Origin: Vibrio sp. LaRot3
GTDB lineage: Bacteria > Pseudomonadota > Gammaproteobacteria > Enterobacterales > Vibrionaceae
Assembly (NCBI RefSeq): GCF_027587025.1
Contig: NZ_JAPPTI010000011.1
Location: 33,742 to 97,741, forward strand
DNA: 64,000 bases
Reading direction: 5' to 3'
Under the pieces are notes generated by a model. The model had not been told where the DNA came from. It ran no database searches and saw only the letters and a program-made list of their open reading frames with translations. This document shows, piece after piece, positions 18,900-27,515 of this stretch (position 1 is its first letter; each line of letters begins with the position of its first letter). The position numbers and the translations under genes were made by a program.

Positions 18900-19151
18900 A
18901 TGTTTGATCCAAAAAAATTAGAGCAGATCGCTAAACAGATTCATGATTCAATGCCTCAGCCAGTGAAAGACTTAGGTTCAGACGTTGACCAAAAAGTTCG
19001 CCAAGTAATCCAAGGCCAACTCAACAAGCTTGACGTTGTAAGCCGCGAAGAGTTTGACGTACAAACTCAAGTGCTGCTGCGCACTCGTCAAAAGCTCACT
19101 GAAATGGAAAAGAAACTGGCTGACCTAGAAGAAAAACTAGCAGACAAGTAA
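18900..19151 (+). CDS. ubiK: ubiquinone biosynthesis accessory factor UbiK
   Basis: A small protein of 83 aa aligning over its length with E. coli YqiC/UbiK (MFDPKKLEQIAKQIHDSMP, then SREEFDVQTQVLLRTRQKL). The C-terminal half is a heptad-rich coiled coil ending in LADLEEKLADK. UbiK partners with UbiJ (encoded at 37357-37962) to help the soluble ubiquinone-synthesis complex and bind lipids. The ATG at 18900 is chosen by homology. An AGGAG lies 11 bases upstream, and a GTG at 18888 overlaps that site. It is a single gene with its own terminator. Confidence 0.9.
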   Translation: MFDPKKLEQIAKQIHDSMPQPVKDLGSDVDQKVRQVIQGQLNKLDVVSREEFDVQTQVLLRTRQKLTEMEKKLADLEEKLADK

Positions 19152-19177
19152 TCCAATACGTTCAATGAACACAAAAG

Positions 19178-19212
19178 AAAAGGGCTTGGTCAGTGACCAA
19201 GCCCTTTGTTTT
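19178..19212 (+). terminator. terminator of ubiK
   Basis: A long stem built on AAGGGCTTGGTC/GACCAAGCCCTT, followed by TTTGTTTTT. Confidence 0.85.
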
Positions 19213-19282
19213 TAGATGTTGTGTTTTTTGTATTTATCACCCCAGTCTGCCTGGAGTTCTTACTGCTTTGCTATTTGTTTGC

Positions 19283-19383
19283 AATTACGCAGTACTAAGG
19301 TTTTATTTCTAGGTGAAGGCGCGCAGTTTGCAATCGCAAATGAGCACCTTCGACAACGAAATAAAACATTAAGGCAAGTAATT
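19283..19383. repeat. nested palindromic element at the 3' end of ilvC
   Basis: The outer arms start AATTAC and end GTAATT. Inside them lie a perfect 10-bp inverted repeat GTTTTATTTC / GAAATAAAAC (19300-19309 and 19358-19367), then a near-match pair GAAGGCGC/GCACCTTC, then an inner hairpin TTTGC-AATC-GCAAA. The 101-bp element ends exactly at the ilvC stop codon. It can act as the ilvC mRNA 3' structure. The shape resembles a small dispersed palindromic repeat or MITE, but I could not search for other copies. Confidence 0.6.
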
Positions 19384-20867
19384 TAGCCGCCCACCGCGAT
19401 GTTCTTCATATCGGTCATGTAACCACGCAGCTCTTCACCGATGTATTCTACTGGGTGGTTACGAATCGCTTCATTTACCGCGATTAGCGTTGCGTTATCT
19501 ACTTGGTTCGATGTCTCACCTAGGCCTTTACCGATAACATCCGTTGATACTGATGGCATGAACTTCTCACGCAGTAGCGGTGTTGCTACGTTAGCGAATA
19601 GATAGTTACCGTATTCGGCTGTATCTGAAATTACTACGTTCATCTCGTATAGACGCTTACGTGCAATAGTATTCGCGATTAGTGGCAGCTCGTGCAGTGA
19701 TTCGTAGTAAGCCGACTCATCAATGATGCCTGATGCCGTCATTGCTTCGAATGCTAGCTCAACACCTGCGCGTACCATAGCAATCATTAGAATACCGTTA
19801 TCAAAGTACTCTTGCTCTGAGATTTCTACATCCGTTGCTGGGTAGTTTTCGAATGCGGTTTCACCTGTCTCTGCACGCCAGCCTAGTAGGTTCGCATCAT
19901 CATTTGCCCAGTCAGCCATCATAGTGCTAGAGAAATGACCTGTGATTACGTCATCCATGTGCTTGTTGTACAGCGGACGCATGAGATCTTTCAGTTCTTC
20001 TGACAGCTCAAATGCTTTGATTTTTGCTGGGTTTGATAGACGGTCCATCATGTGGGTGATGCCACCAAATTTCAGTGCTTCTGTGATGGTTTCCCAACCG
20101 TATTGAAGCAGCTTACCTGCGTAGCCTGGGTCGATACCGTCAGCAATCATCTTCTCGTAACATACGATAGAACCCGCTTGCAGCATGCCACATAGGATAG
20201 TTTGCTCACCCATTAGGTCAGATTTTACTTCCGCTACGAAAGATGACTCTAGACAGCCCGCGCGGTGACCACCCGTTGCTGCCGCCCATGCTTTAGCGAT
20301 ATCCCAACCTTCACCTTGTGGATCGTTCTCTGGGTGAACAGCGATAAGCGTTGGAACACCAAAGCCACGTTTGTATTCTTCACGTACTTCTGTACCCGGA
20401 CACTTAGGAGCAACCATCACTACCGTTAGGTCTTTACGGATTTGCATGCCCTCTTCAACCACGTTGAAGCCGTGCGAGTAACCCAATGCAGCGCCTTGTT
20501 TCATTAGTGGCATTACTGTCTCAACAACGTTGGTGTGCTGTTTGTCTGGGGTAAGGTTTACCACTAGATCTGCTTGAGGGATTAGCGTTTCGTAGCTACC
20601 TACTTCAAAACCGTTTTCTTGAGCATTCTTGAACGACTGACGCTTCTCGTCGATAGCCGCTTGACGTAGTGCATAAGATACATCTAGGCCAGAGTCACGC
20701 ATGTTCAGGCCTTGGTTAAGACCTTGAGCACCACAACCGACAATCACCACTTTCTTACCTTTTAGGTAGTCTGCTTCTGTTGCAAACTCACTACGGTCCA
20801 TAAAACGACAGCGACCTAGTTGGTCTAGCTGCTCACGCAAGTTTAATGTATTGAAATAGTTAGCCAT
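19383..20867 (-). CDS. ilvC: ketol-acid reductoisomerase (NADP+), long class II form
   Basis: A cytoplasmic enzyme of 494 aa, the long proteobacterial form of E. coli rather than the ~330-aa form. It converts acetolactate or acetohydroxybutyrate to the dihydroxy acid in valine/isoleucine synthesis, using NADPH and Mg2+. Visible are the nucleotide motif VVIVGCGAQGLNQG (about 36-50), VMVAPKCPGTEVREEYKRGFG, SDLMGEQTILCGMLQ and the duplicated C-terminal KARI domain. It is divergent from its activator ilvY, as in E. coli, so induction by its own substrates through IlvY is expected. Confidence 0.96.
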   Translation of the reverse strand: MANYFNTLNLREQLDQLGRCRFMDRSEFATEADYLKGKKVVIVGCGAQGLNQGLNMRDSGLDVSYALRQAAIDEKRQSFKNAQENGFEVGSYETLIPQADLVVNLTPDKQHTNVVETVMPLMKQGAALGYSHGFNVVEEGMQIRKDLTVVMVAPKCPGTEVREEYKRGFGVPTLIAVHPENDPQGEGWDIAKAWAAATGGHRAGCLESSFVAEVKSDLMGEQTILCGMLQAGSIVCYEKMIADGIDPGYAGKLLQYGWETITEALKFGGITHMMDRLSNPAKIKAFELSEELKDLMRPLYNKHMDDVITGHFSSTMMADWANDDANLLGWRAETGETAFENYPATDVEISEQEYFDNGILMIAMVRAGVELAFEAMTASGIIDESAYYESLHELPLIANTIARKRLYEMNVVISDTAEYGNYLFANVATPLLREKFMPSVSTDVIGKGLGETSNQVDNATLIAVNEAIRNHPVEYIGEELRGYMTDMKNIAVGG

Positions 20868-20981
20868 TGCTGGGCGCTCCTTTAAGAATTATGTCCATTC
20901 GGTCAGTAGGTTTCACTACTGAATAACTCGATACTAATGCAGACATTAAATTGCTTAAAGTGATATATTCACAATTAGTTA

Positions 20982-20996
20982 TTGCAAAAAATGCAA
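20982..20996. promoter_or_regulatory. candidate IlvY operator between ilvC and ilvY
   Basis: TTGCA-N5-TGCAA is a dyad that contains the T-N11-A spacing typical of LysR-type binding sites. It lies in the 169-bp divergent region, about 40 bp before ilvY. Binding by IlvY is inferred. Confidence 0.55.
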
Positions 20997-21036
20997 CATA
21001 GAATTAATCATCGGCTATCTAAGGGACTGCCATTTA

Positions 21037-21927
21037 ATGAACATCAAATGTTTACAGCTCTTCATTCACTTGTGTGAAACCAAAAGCTTCGCCAAAACAG
21101 CTTCGGCCATGCACATCAGTCCTTCTGCCCTCAGTCGACAAATACAAAAGCTCGAAGCAGAAACAGGTCAAGCTTTGCTGCTACGCGACAACCGCAGCGT
21201 AGAGCTAACTCCATCAGGGAAAAAGCTGCTCCCAGTGGCTTTAAACATCCTCGGAGAATGGCAAAATTATCACGCTCAATTTGCCGAGCTAGACCAAGAG
21301 CTTAAAGGCGAAATTCGCCTGTTTTGCTCAGTGACGGCCAGCTATAGCCATTTACCTGAGCTGCTGTCTGAGTTTAGGCTCCGTCACCCATTTATCGAGT
21401 TCAAACTATCAACAGGCGACCCAGCACAGGCTATCGATAAGGTATTGAATGATGAAGCGGACATCGCGATTTCAGCCATGCCAGACCAATTGCCATCACG
21501 TATTGAATTCGAGCCGATCAGTGAAATTCCACTCTCCGTCATTGCTCCTGCGGGTATCAGTAATTTCGCGCAGCATTTGCAGCAAGAGCAACCCGATTGG
21601 AGCCAAATCCCTTTTATTGTGCCGGAAGCAGGCACAGCAAGAGAGCGAGCGAATACTTGGTTTAAGACAATGAAAATCAAACCCAATATTTATGCTCAAG
21701 TGGCCGGCCATGAAGCCATTGTCAGTATGGTGGCACTCGGATGTGGAGTGGGTATTGCCCCTGATGTGGTGATCAACAACAGCCCAGTAAGAGATAAGAT
21801 CGAAAGGCTTAAAGTCGCCTCTATTGCGCCATTTGAACTCGGCGTCTGCTGTAAGCGTTCTCAATTGGATAATCCTTTAGTGAAAGCACTATGGAAGGTT
21901 GCCCAAGAGAAGTACATTGCACTCTAG
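21037..21927 (+). CDS. ilvY: LysR-type activator IlvY
   Basis: A 296-aa LysR regulator. The N-terminal winged helix-turn-helix (FAKTASAMHISPSALSRQIQKLE, residues about 18-40) is followed by a periplasmic-binding-like effector domain. The opening MNIKCLQLFIHLCETKSF matches the IlvY family. Its divergent position to ilvC supports the assignment: IlvY activates ilvC when acetolactate or acetohydroxybutyrate accumulates and represses its own gene. The downstream terminator serves both this gene and hemN. Confidence 0.92.
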   Translation: MNIKCLQLFIHLCETKSFAKTASAMHISPSALSRQIQKLEAETGQALLLRDNRSVELTPSGKKLLPVALNILGEWQNYHAQFAELDQELKGEIRLFCSVTASYSHLPELLSEFRLRHPFIEFKLSTGDPAQAIDKVLNDEADIAISAMPDQLPSRIEFEPISEIPLSVIAPAGISNFAQHLQQEQPDWSQIPFIVPEAGTARERANTWFKTMKIKPNIYAQVAGHEAIVSMVALGCGVGIAPDVVINNSPVRDKIERLKVASIAPFELGVCCKRSQLDNPLVKALWKVAQEKYIAL

Positions 21928-21948
21928 ATGTTCTAGCCTAAATACAAC

Positions 21949-21974
21949 AAAGCCACGCAAATGCGTGGCTTTCT
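21949..21974. terminator. bidirectional terminator between ilvY and hemN
   Basis: The stem AGCCACGC/GCGTGGCT with loop AAAT has A-rich and T-rich flanks and separates two converging genes. Confidence 0.8.
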
Positions 21975-21989
21975 ATTATTAGTGACAAG

Positions 21990-23378
21990 CTAGATAACTC
22001 GCGAGAACTGCTGTTGACGCGCTTTATCACGTAAGTATTTATCAAAACACATACAGATATTACGAATCAGTAAACGACCACGCAGCGTAACGCGAATTTC
22101 ATTGTCATCGACTTCCACCAGCTCATCATTGATGAAGGTTTGCAGCAGATCTAAATCTTGCTTGAAGTATTGATTGAAGGTTAAGCCAAACTCTTTTTCA
22201 ATGAAGGTCTTATCCAGCTTGAAGTTACAAATCAGCTGCTTGATGACTTCGCGACGAATCAAATCGTCTTGGTCTAGCACCACACCCTTCCACAATGCAT
22301 GACGCTGCTCGTTCACCTGTGCGTAGTATTTCTTCAGCTCTTTTTGGTTTTGACCGTAAGCATCTCCAACCATAGAAATCGCCGACACACCAAAGCCAAT
22401 CAAGTCACACTCACCTTGAGTGGTGTAACCTTGGAAGTTACGGTGAAGAATGCCATTACGCTGAGCGACTGCTAGCTCATCATCTGGCAGTGCAAAGTGG
22501 TCCATACCGATAAACTGGTAACCAGCTCCAGTAAGTGTTGAGATAGTATCTTGCAAGATAGCCATCTTCTCTTTGGCTTGCGGTAAATCTTCATCTTTGA
22601 TTTTACGCTGCGCAGCAAACAGTTGTGGCATGTGAGCATAGTTAAACACAGACAAGCGACCCGGCTGCATTTCTAGAACTTGCTTTAGTGTTTCCGCAAA
22701 AGACTCTTTAGTCTGCTTTGGCAAACCGTAGATAAGGTCTAAGTTGGTTGAGCGGAAACCAAGCTCTTTCGCGCGCTTAACCATTTCAATGATGAAGGCT
22801 TCATCTTGCTCACGGTTAACCAATTGCTGCACTTCTTTGTTGAAGTCCTGCACGCCGATACTTAAACGGTTAAAGCCTTCACCACGTAGATGATCCAGCA
22901 CATCCATCTCGATCTCACGCGGGTCAACTTCGATACTGATCTCAGCAGTCTCTTCAAAGTAAAACTCACCACGCAGAATCGCCATTAAACGGCTGATTTG
23001 CGATTTAGTTAAGAAGGTTGGCGTACCACCACCAAAATGAAGCTGTGTAACACGGCGACCTTGTAATAGCGCTGCTCGAGTACGGATCTCTAGCTCAATC
23101 ACATCTAGATACTCATCCGCTTTGTGGGCATGACGAGTAATCACCTTGTTACAGCCACAGTAGTAGCAAAGCTTGTGGCAAAACGGGATATGGATATATA
23201 ACGAAATTGGCCTTTCAGGATATGCCGTGCACGCCATGTCGTAATCTGCGATGGTAAACGCTTCATGAAACTCTAACGCGGTTGGGTAAGACGTATAACG
23301 AGGGCCAGAATAATTGTATTTATCGAGAACCGATTGGTCCCATACAATTTGTTGGCTTGCGACGACTTGCTGCGACAT
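21990..23378 (-). CDS. hemN: oxygen-independent coproporphyrinogen III oxidase HemN
   Basis: A radical-SAM enzyme of 462 aa that converts coproporphyrinogen III to protoporphyrinogen IX in anaerobic haem synthesis. The [4Fe-4S] motif CHKLCYYC is at residues 67-74 and is followed by the extra HemN cysteine. FGGGTPTFL, the EVDPRE segment and the C-terminal HemN domain are present. I choose the ATG at 23378 because the protein then starts like E. coli HemN and a GGAAA lies upstream. The ATG at 23411 has no ribosome site. With hemB at 32-33 kb it is one of two haem-pathway genes here, not adjacent. Confidence 0.94.
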   Translation of the reverse strand: MSQQVVASQQIVWDQSVLDKYNYSGPRYTSYPTALEFHEAFTIADYDMACTAYPERPISLYIHIPFCHKLCYYCGCNKVITRHAHKADEYLDVIELEIRTRAALLQGRRVTQLHFGGGTPTFLTKSQISRLMAILRGEFYFEETAEISIEVDPREIEMDVLDHLRGEGFNRLSIGVQDFNKEVQQLVNREQDEAFIIEMVKRAKELGFRSTNLDLIYGLPKQTKESFAETLKQVLEMQPGRLSVFNYAHMPQLFAAQRKIKDEDLPQAKEKMAILQDTISTLTGAGYQFIGMDHFALPDDELAVAQRNGILHRNFQGYTTQGECDLIGFGVSAISMVGDAYGQNQKELKKYYAQVNEQRHALWKGVVLDQDDLIRREVIKQLICNFKLDKTFIEKEFGLTFNQYFKQDLDLLQTFINDELVEVDDNEIRVTLRGRLLIRNICMCFDKYLRDKARQQQFSRVI

Positions 23379-23498
23379 ATTGATATTTCCAATTTGTGAC
23401 TGAAAAGTCATGGTTATGTGAACGGTCTATTTTGCCATACGTCATCGATTCGATTGGTAAAGCGGGCCGTTTTTTGAGTACCAATACTCAGAATTGAT

Positions 23499-23535
23499 AG
23501 TTCGATCACCTCTATTAAGAATAAGCGATCGAACT
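23499..23535 (-). other. stem-loop upstream of hemN
   Basis: AGTTCGATC and GATCGAACT form a 9-bp stem with a 19-nt loop, lacking a T-run. It lies between the DUF2489 stop and the hemN start and could be an mRNA 3' end or a regulatory hairpin. Confidence 0.35.
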
Positions 23536-23553
23536 GTATTTAAGCGAGTTTAC

Positions 23554-24042
23554 TTAAAGCATCTGAATATTGATTTGATTGTTTAAGGGTTGCACCTGTT
23601 TTTGTAGCTGCTTTAGCTCTTCAACAATCGATTCTTGCAGGCGAGATTCGGCTTTATGTCGCGCGAGGTTTTGTTGCATACGTTCTTTCTTGGCTAAGTT
23701 CTGACGGTTTTCACCACGCGCCATGTCTTTCACCACATGATACAACTCAGAGATCGCAGGATACTCAGCATCAAAATCAACGCGATCTTCACCTTGGACA
23801 TAATCCATAATGCAGTAAACGCGAATGCTGATTTCTGATAAATCGCACTGACCTTGAATGCCAGCAAGGCACAAGGTGTTCACGTTTTCAAAAATGTTCG
23901 CGTTACGTTTATCTATTGCAAGCTTCTGATGTTTAAGCTGCAATTCCTTTTGCTTCTTCAGCTGGAGCAGAAGGTAACCCGCGTATGAAGCTAAGCCAGC
24001 AATGATGACTCCACCAGCAATGGCTAATAAGGTTACATTCAT
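23554..24042 (-). CDS. DUF2489 membrane-anchored protein
   Basis: A 162-aa protein with one N-terminal transmembrane helix (about residues 4-26), then a charged helical cytoplasmic part. Blocks VNTLCLAGIQGQCDLSEISI, YPAISELYHVV and a Lys/Arg/Gln-rich C-terminal coiled coil match the DUF2489 family, which often sits beside yihI. Function is unknown. The gene lies 9 bp downstream of yihI in the same direction, so the two are probably co-transcribed. Confidence 0.75.
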   Translation of the reverse strand: MNVTLLAIAGGVIIAGLASYAGYLLLQLKKQKELQLKHQKLAIDKRNANIFENVNTLCLAGIQGQCDLSEISIRVYCIMDYVQGEDRVDFDAEYPAISELYHVVKDMARGENRQNLAKKERMQQNLARHKAESRLQESIVEELKQLQKQVQPLNNQINIQML

Positions 24043-24051
24043 GATGCGCTG

Positions 24052-24612
24052 TTACCCTTTAAATTGGTTCAAATCTAGGCCTTCGAACTGAGAAAGCAGA
24101 TCATCATCAGTATGCACTTTCTTCTTCGCTGGCTTACTTTCTTGTGGTGCTGGTTCTTGTTCCAATTCCACTTCTTCTTGCTCTTCTTCGTAAAGACCAA
24201 GTTGCTTCATTAGAACTTCAATGCGATCAAGTTTCTCATCAACATATTTCTGCAGTCCAGCGCCTAGGCTTTCACCGTTGTCTAAACGATCAAGCAATAC
24301 GTTTAGTTGCGCGTCATTTTCAAGCATATCTAGCTCTTTCTCAGCAGACACGCGACGCTCAGCTTTAGTTGGCTTTTTAACAGTCTCGACCACTAGAGCA
24401 ATTTTTTTCTTGCTGCCTAAACGCGGATCGCGCGCTTGACCAGCAGCATGCTCTCTCTGCGCTTTCGCTTCAGAGTTACGTGTACCTGTTTTTAAACCTT
24501 TGCGCTTTTTATCTCTTTTGCGTAAGCGACCTTCCACATCAGATTGGGTACGGTTGCGAACAACAATCAGGTCACCGTTGCCACCTGATTTGGCTTTTTT
24601 ATTACGGCTCAT
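24052..24612 (-). CDS. yihI: Der GTPase-activating protein YihI
   Basis: A highly charged 186-aa protein. The N-terminal half is basic (RKRDKKRKGLKTGTRN) and the C-terminal half acidic, ending in DDLLSQFEGLDLNQFKG. The conserved KAERRVSAEKELDMLENDAQLN block is around residues 83-105. YihI stimulates GTP hydrolysis by the ribosome-assembly GTPase Der in E. coli. Its start overlaps the stop of the upstream methyltransferase gene by one base (TAATG), showing translational coupling. Confidence 0.9.
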   Translation of the reverse strand: MSRNKKAKSGGNGDLIVVRNRTQSDVEGRLRKRDKKRKGLKTGTRNSEAKAQREHAAGQARDPRLGSKKKIALVVETVKKPTKAERRVSAEKELDMLENDAQLNVLLDRLDNGESLGAGLQKYVDEKLDRIEVLMKQLGLYEEEQEEVELEQEPAPQESKPAKKKVHTDDDLLSQFEGLDLNQFKG

Positions 24613-25250
24613 TACTGGGGTTTCCTCAGTAAAATTACATCATTTCCAATAAATTCTAGTTCGAGCTTATCCCGCTCTGCCAAGTACTCAAACGTTTTAC
24701 GGCTAAAAAAGATGACGTGAGTAACGTCATTTTTATAGTGCCAAGTTGCAAACGCTTCAACATCGATCACCATCTTGGTCATTATACCAAGCCAGCCACC
24801 GGGCTTAACTAAATTCAACCATTGCTGCCACACTTGATCGGGCGTATATAAATGCTCAATCACCTCAGTGGCAGTAACAAAATCATATTGTTGTTTGAGG
24901 ACTGACGTTTCAGGGTGATAGTAAATATCGTACAACGCCATGTTGTAACCCTGCTCTTGTAACATCAAGGATAACGTTGGTCCGGGGCCACAGCCAAAAT
25001 CTAACCCTTGGCTATTTGCTGGCACTCGCGCCATGATCGGATCTGCCATTCGAGACAAAAATCGTCGATAACCCTCATCTTGTGGGTCATTTTGGTGCAA
25101 ATCGTACTGTGATTTCTCTGCATCAGAGTCCAACCGCTGCTCAGGATTCACAAACACCAACTCACATACACCGCACTGTAAATACTCGCGACGTTTATCT
25201 GAATGGTAATGGTTTGATTGTGAGCCTTGGCAAAGTGGGCAGTTGTGCAT
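24612..25250 (-). CDS. class I SAM-dependent methyltransferase with N-terminal zinc ribbon
   Basis: A 212-aa cytoplasmic protein. Two CxxC pairs (CPLC near residue 4, CGVC near 27) suggest a zinc ribbon. The SAM-binding motif I is QGLDFGCGPGPT (about residue 83-94), with VTATEVIEHLYTPDQVW as the later methyltransferase block and LVKPGGWLGIMTK as motif III. It resembles methyltransferase type 11/23 proteins. The substrate cannot be told. It is the first gene before yihI and DUF2489, downstream of the CsrB-type RNA whose terminator separates it from that transcript. Confidence 0.8.
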   Translation of the reverse strand: MHNCPLCQGSQSNHYHSDKRREYLQCGVCELVFVNPEQRLDSDAEKSQYDLHQNDPQDEGYRRFLSRMADPIMARVPANSQGLDFGCGPGPTLSLMLQEQGYNMALYDIYYHPETSVLKQQYDFVTATEVIEHLYTPDQVWQQWLNLVKPGGWLGIMTKMVIDVEAFATWHYKNDVTHVIFFSRKTFEYLAERDKLELEFIGNDVILLRKPQ

Positions 25251-25348
25251 CAGTACATCCTCAAACGGGGATGCGAAACATACCAGAAACTGCGGTTAGA
25301 GTGGAGCACTATTGTGCAATTAATCGTCAAATTGATAAAAATAGGTAT

Positions 25349-25706
25349 AAAAAAAGCGATAGTGAACTATCGCTTCCTAATGCCTCAAGGGCGAAACTGT
25401 GTGGTACGAAAATTTCGTACACCAACTATCCTTTTGTTTTTAGCGCTTTCCTTGCTAATTCCTAACAATTTAGGTGTCGTTTTTCATCGTCCTGATGAAT
25501 TTTGGCTTTCCTTTTCAACATCCTGTTTCTGGGCTAATCCCTAGCCTGGTTCCGTTTCCCTGTCTAAACCATTAGACGAGTTAACCATCCTTATTGAGTA
25601 AGCATCCCGCCTACCTAAAATCCGTTCTCCCACTTCCAAGCGTCCCTCGCTTGCATCCTTGGAGACCATCCTAGTCTGTTTTCCTCGATCTGCTCCGTGC
25701 AGATGC
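25349..25706 (-). ncRNA. csrB: CsrB/CsrC-family regulatory RNA
   Basis: The minus strand here carries 20 GGA motifs in about 358 nt, against one on the plus strand. Many lie in hairpin loops: ATCTGC-ACGGA-GCAGAT at the 5' end, AAGCG-AGGGA-CGCTT, AGAC-TAGGATG-GTCT and CATC-AGGAC-GATG. The RNA ends in a perfect stem GCGATAGTT/AACTATCGC plus seven T. This is the signature of RNAs that sequester the global regulator CsrA. In E. coli, csrC also sits between yihA (engB) and yihI, so position and structure agree. The 5' end is inferred from the promoter boxes. No protein gene is credible in this gap. Which of the several Vibrio Csr RNAs it is cannot be told. Confidence 0.9.
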
Positions 25707-25710
25707 AATC

Positions 25711-25738
25711 ACTTTACTCTGATCATCTTTCGAAACAA
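25711..25738 (-). promoter_or_regulatory. probable promoter of the CsrB-type RNA
   Basis: TTGTTT and TAAAGT are separated by 16 bp and would start the RNA at the 5' hairpin. About 145 bp upstream is TGTAAGA (25848-25854), matching one half of the known UvrY/VarA site; the second half is not evident. Confidence 0.45.
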
Positions 25739-25927
25739 CAACAACAAAGAAAAAATCACATAAACATTCTTCCCCAATTTTTAAAGCAAATAATTTCAAA
25801 AACTTAAAACAAGCTTCTTCCATTTCATCGCAGCAAAAATAGCAAATGTCTTACACAGAAAGCAGAAGATTGAGCCTTGGCATCGACCGGTGTCCGTGAC
25901 GTAACGCCGCTTTTTCTCCGCGCCAAT

Positions 25928-25962
25928 AAAAAAGAGCGACAACTTAAGTTATCGCTCTTTTA
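25928..25962. terminator. terminator of the cytochrome c4 gene
   Basis: A long stem AAAGAGCGA(C)AACTT/AAGTT(A)TCGCTCTTT with A-rich and T-rich flanks, directly after the cytochrome c4 stop on the minus strand. Confidence 0.85.
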
Positions 25963-25990
25963 TTGATTGATTTGAGGTAGAGAAAAATTA

Positions 25991-26608
25991 CTAATGCAAA
26001 CCACCTACATATTTAGATAAGGTATCAATATCTTCATCAGTTAACTTCTTGGCAATATCACGCATCATGGCGTTCATATCATTACCACGGTTACCATCAC
26101 GGAATTTCATTAACTGGGATTTAACATAGTCGGCCTGCTGGCCAGAGATTTTCGGGAAGCCAGACAGCTCTGTTCCGTTACCTCGCGGACCGTGACAGGC
26201 AATACAAGCGGTTAAGCCTCGCTCTGCATCACCCGCGGTATACAGCACCTTGCCCTGCTCGACGACATTTTCTGGGGTTGTACTGTGTGCAATAGGTAAA
26301 GATGCATAGTACGCAGCCAGATCTGCCATGTCTTGCTCAGTCAAAGGCAAAGCCATACCGCTCATTACTGGATCGTAGCGACCTTTGTCCCCATTACTTG
26401 TCATACCTAATTTTAGGTCTTTCAGCTGTTTTTCTATATACTTCGCATGCTGACCAGCAAGTGATGGGTACATTCCGAGTAAACTGTTGCCGTCAGCTCC
26501 ATGACATGCAATACAAGTTTGTGATTTGCTTTTACCAGCTTCTATGTCGCCTTGGGCCCATAGGGAGCTACTGGCTAAAAGGCTCACAATTAGCACTAAT
26601 TTATTCAT
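25991..26608 (-). CDS. dihaem cytochrome c4
   Basis: A 205-aa periplasmic cytochrome with a signal peptide (LVLIVSLLASSSLWAQ) and two tandem c-type domains. Each has a CIACHG haem motif (near residues 32 and 136) and a distal Met segment (SGMALPL and MNAMMRD). The two-domain length and PSLAGQHAKY / FPKISGQQADYV pair fit cytochrome c4, an electron donor to cytochrome oxidases such as cbb3. It is divergent from engB, which shares the 150-bp upstream region. Confidence 0.92.
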   Translation of the reverse strand: MNKLVLIVSLLASSSLWAQGDIEAGKSKSQTCIACHGADGNSLLGMYPSLAGQHAKYIEKQLKDLKLGMTSNGDKGRYDPVMSGMALPLTEQDMADLAAYYASLPIAHSTTPENVVEQGKVLYTAGDAERGLTACIACHGPRGNGTELSGFPKISGQQADYVKSQLMKFRDGNRGNDMNAMMRDIAKKLTDEDIDTLSKYVGGLH

Positions 26609-26756
26609 GACATTCCATTATAATTATTAATCTTCCAGTACCACTCTCAAAAGTCACTCATGATATAATCAGTGACCTTATGCCGAGTACGGATATTTTA
26701 CACAATTTCACAAAAAAGTAATCAATTGACTACACAAAGTCGAGATGGAGTTAACA

Positions 26757-27434
26757 GTGAACGTAAAAATTAGTTACCAAAACACCCATTTCATCACAAG
26801 TGCACCTGACATCCGTCATTTGCCAGAAGATGAGGGCATCGAAATTGCGTTTGCCGGACGCTCCAACGCAGGTAAGTCGAGCTCATTAAACCGCCTTACC
26901 AACCAGAAAAGCCTAGCAAAAACCAGTAAAACTCCCGGCCGTACACAGCTCATTAACCTTTTTAAGGTAGCTGAAGGTTGCCATATCGTCGACCTACCGG
27001 GCTACGGCTTTGCCCAAGTTCCACTAGAAATGAAGAAAAAGTGGCAGAAATCGCTAGGTGAATACTTGCAGCAACGCCAGTGTCTAAAGGGCTTAGTGGT
27101 ATTGATGGATATTCGCCACCCAATGAAAGATCTCGACCAACAGTTAATCTACTGGGCTGTGGACAGTGGCATTCCAGTACAAGTGCTATTAACGAAAGCA
27201 GACAAGCTGAAAAGTGGCGCTCGAAAAGCACAAGTATTAAAGATTCGCGAATCTTCACTTGGCTTTGGCGGTGATGTCAAAGTAGATGCTTTCTCGTCAT
27301 TGAAAGGGCTCGGTGTCGATGTACTACGTAAAAAGCTTGATGAGTGGTTCGCGCCTGCTTTAGAGCAGTTAATCGAACAAGCGGATGAGATTGAAGCGGA
27401 CGAACCGGCTGAGCAACAAAGCGACGCTGAATAA
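26757..27434 (+). CDS. engB: ribosome biogenesis GTPase EngB (YihA/YsxC)
   Basis: A 225-aa GTPase needed for large-subunit assembly. Motifs: G1 GRSNAGKS (34-41), G2 with KTPGRTQ, G3 DLPGYG, G4 TKAD and G5 FSSLKG. The acidic C-terminal tail is longer than the core needs. The start is a GTG at 26757: GGAG lies six bases upstream and itself overlaps the in-frame ATG at 26745, which has no site of its own. A terminator follows closely. Confidence 0.94.
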   Translation: MNVKISYQNTHFITSAPDIRHLPEDEGIEIAFAGRSNAGKSSSLNRLTNQKSLAKTSKTPGRTQLINLFKVAEGCHIVDLPGYGFAQVPLEMKKKWQKSLGEYLQQRQCLKGLVVLMDIRHPMKDLDQQLIYWAVDSGIPVQVLLTKADKLKSGARKAQVLKIRESSLGFGGDVKVDAFSSLKGLGVDVLRKKLDEWFAPALEQLIEQADEIEADEPAEQQSDAE

Positions 27435-27461
27435 TCGCTTTTAAACCAATATATGATTCCA

Positions 27462-27487
27462 AAGCCTCGTATTCACGAGGCTTTTTT
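27462..27487 (+). terminator. terminator of engB
   Basis: The stem AAGCCTCGT/ACGAGGCTT with loop ATTC is followed by a run of T. Confidence 0.9.
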
Positions 27488-27515
27488 ATTACCTATAAAA
27501 TCGACAGCAGGCAAT

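Noticed and set aside
19283..19383. Integron attC (VCR-type) site
   Set aside because: It is palindromic and of similar size, but the VCR core sites and conserved bases are absent and no cassette array is nearby.
25082..25544. Two overlapping plus-strand frames upstream of the methyltransferase gene
   Set aside because: They run antisense through the CsrB-type RNA and the methyltransferase gene, with no ribosome site or recognisable domain.
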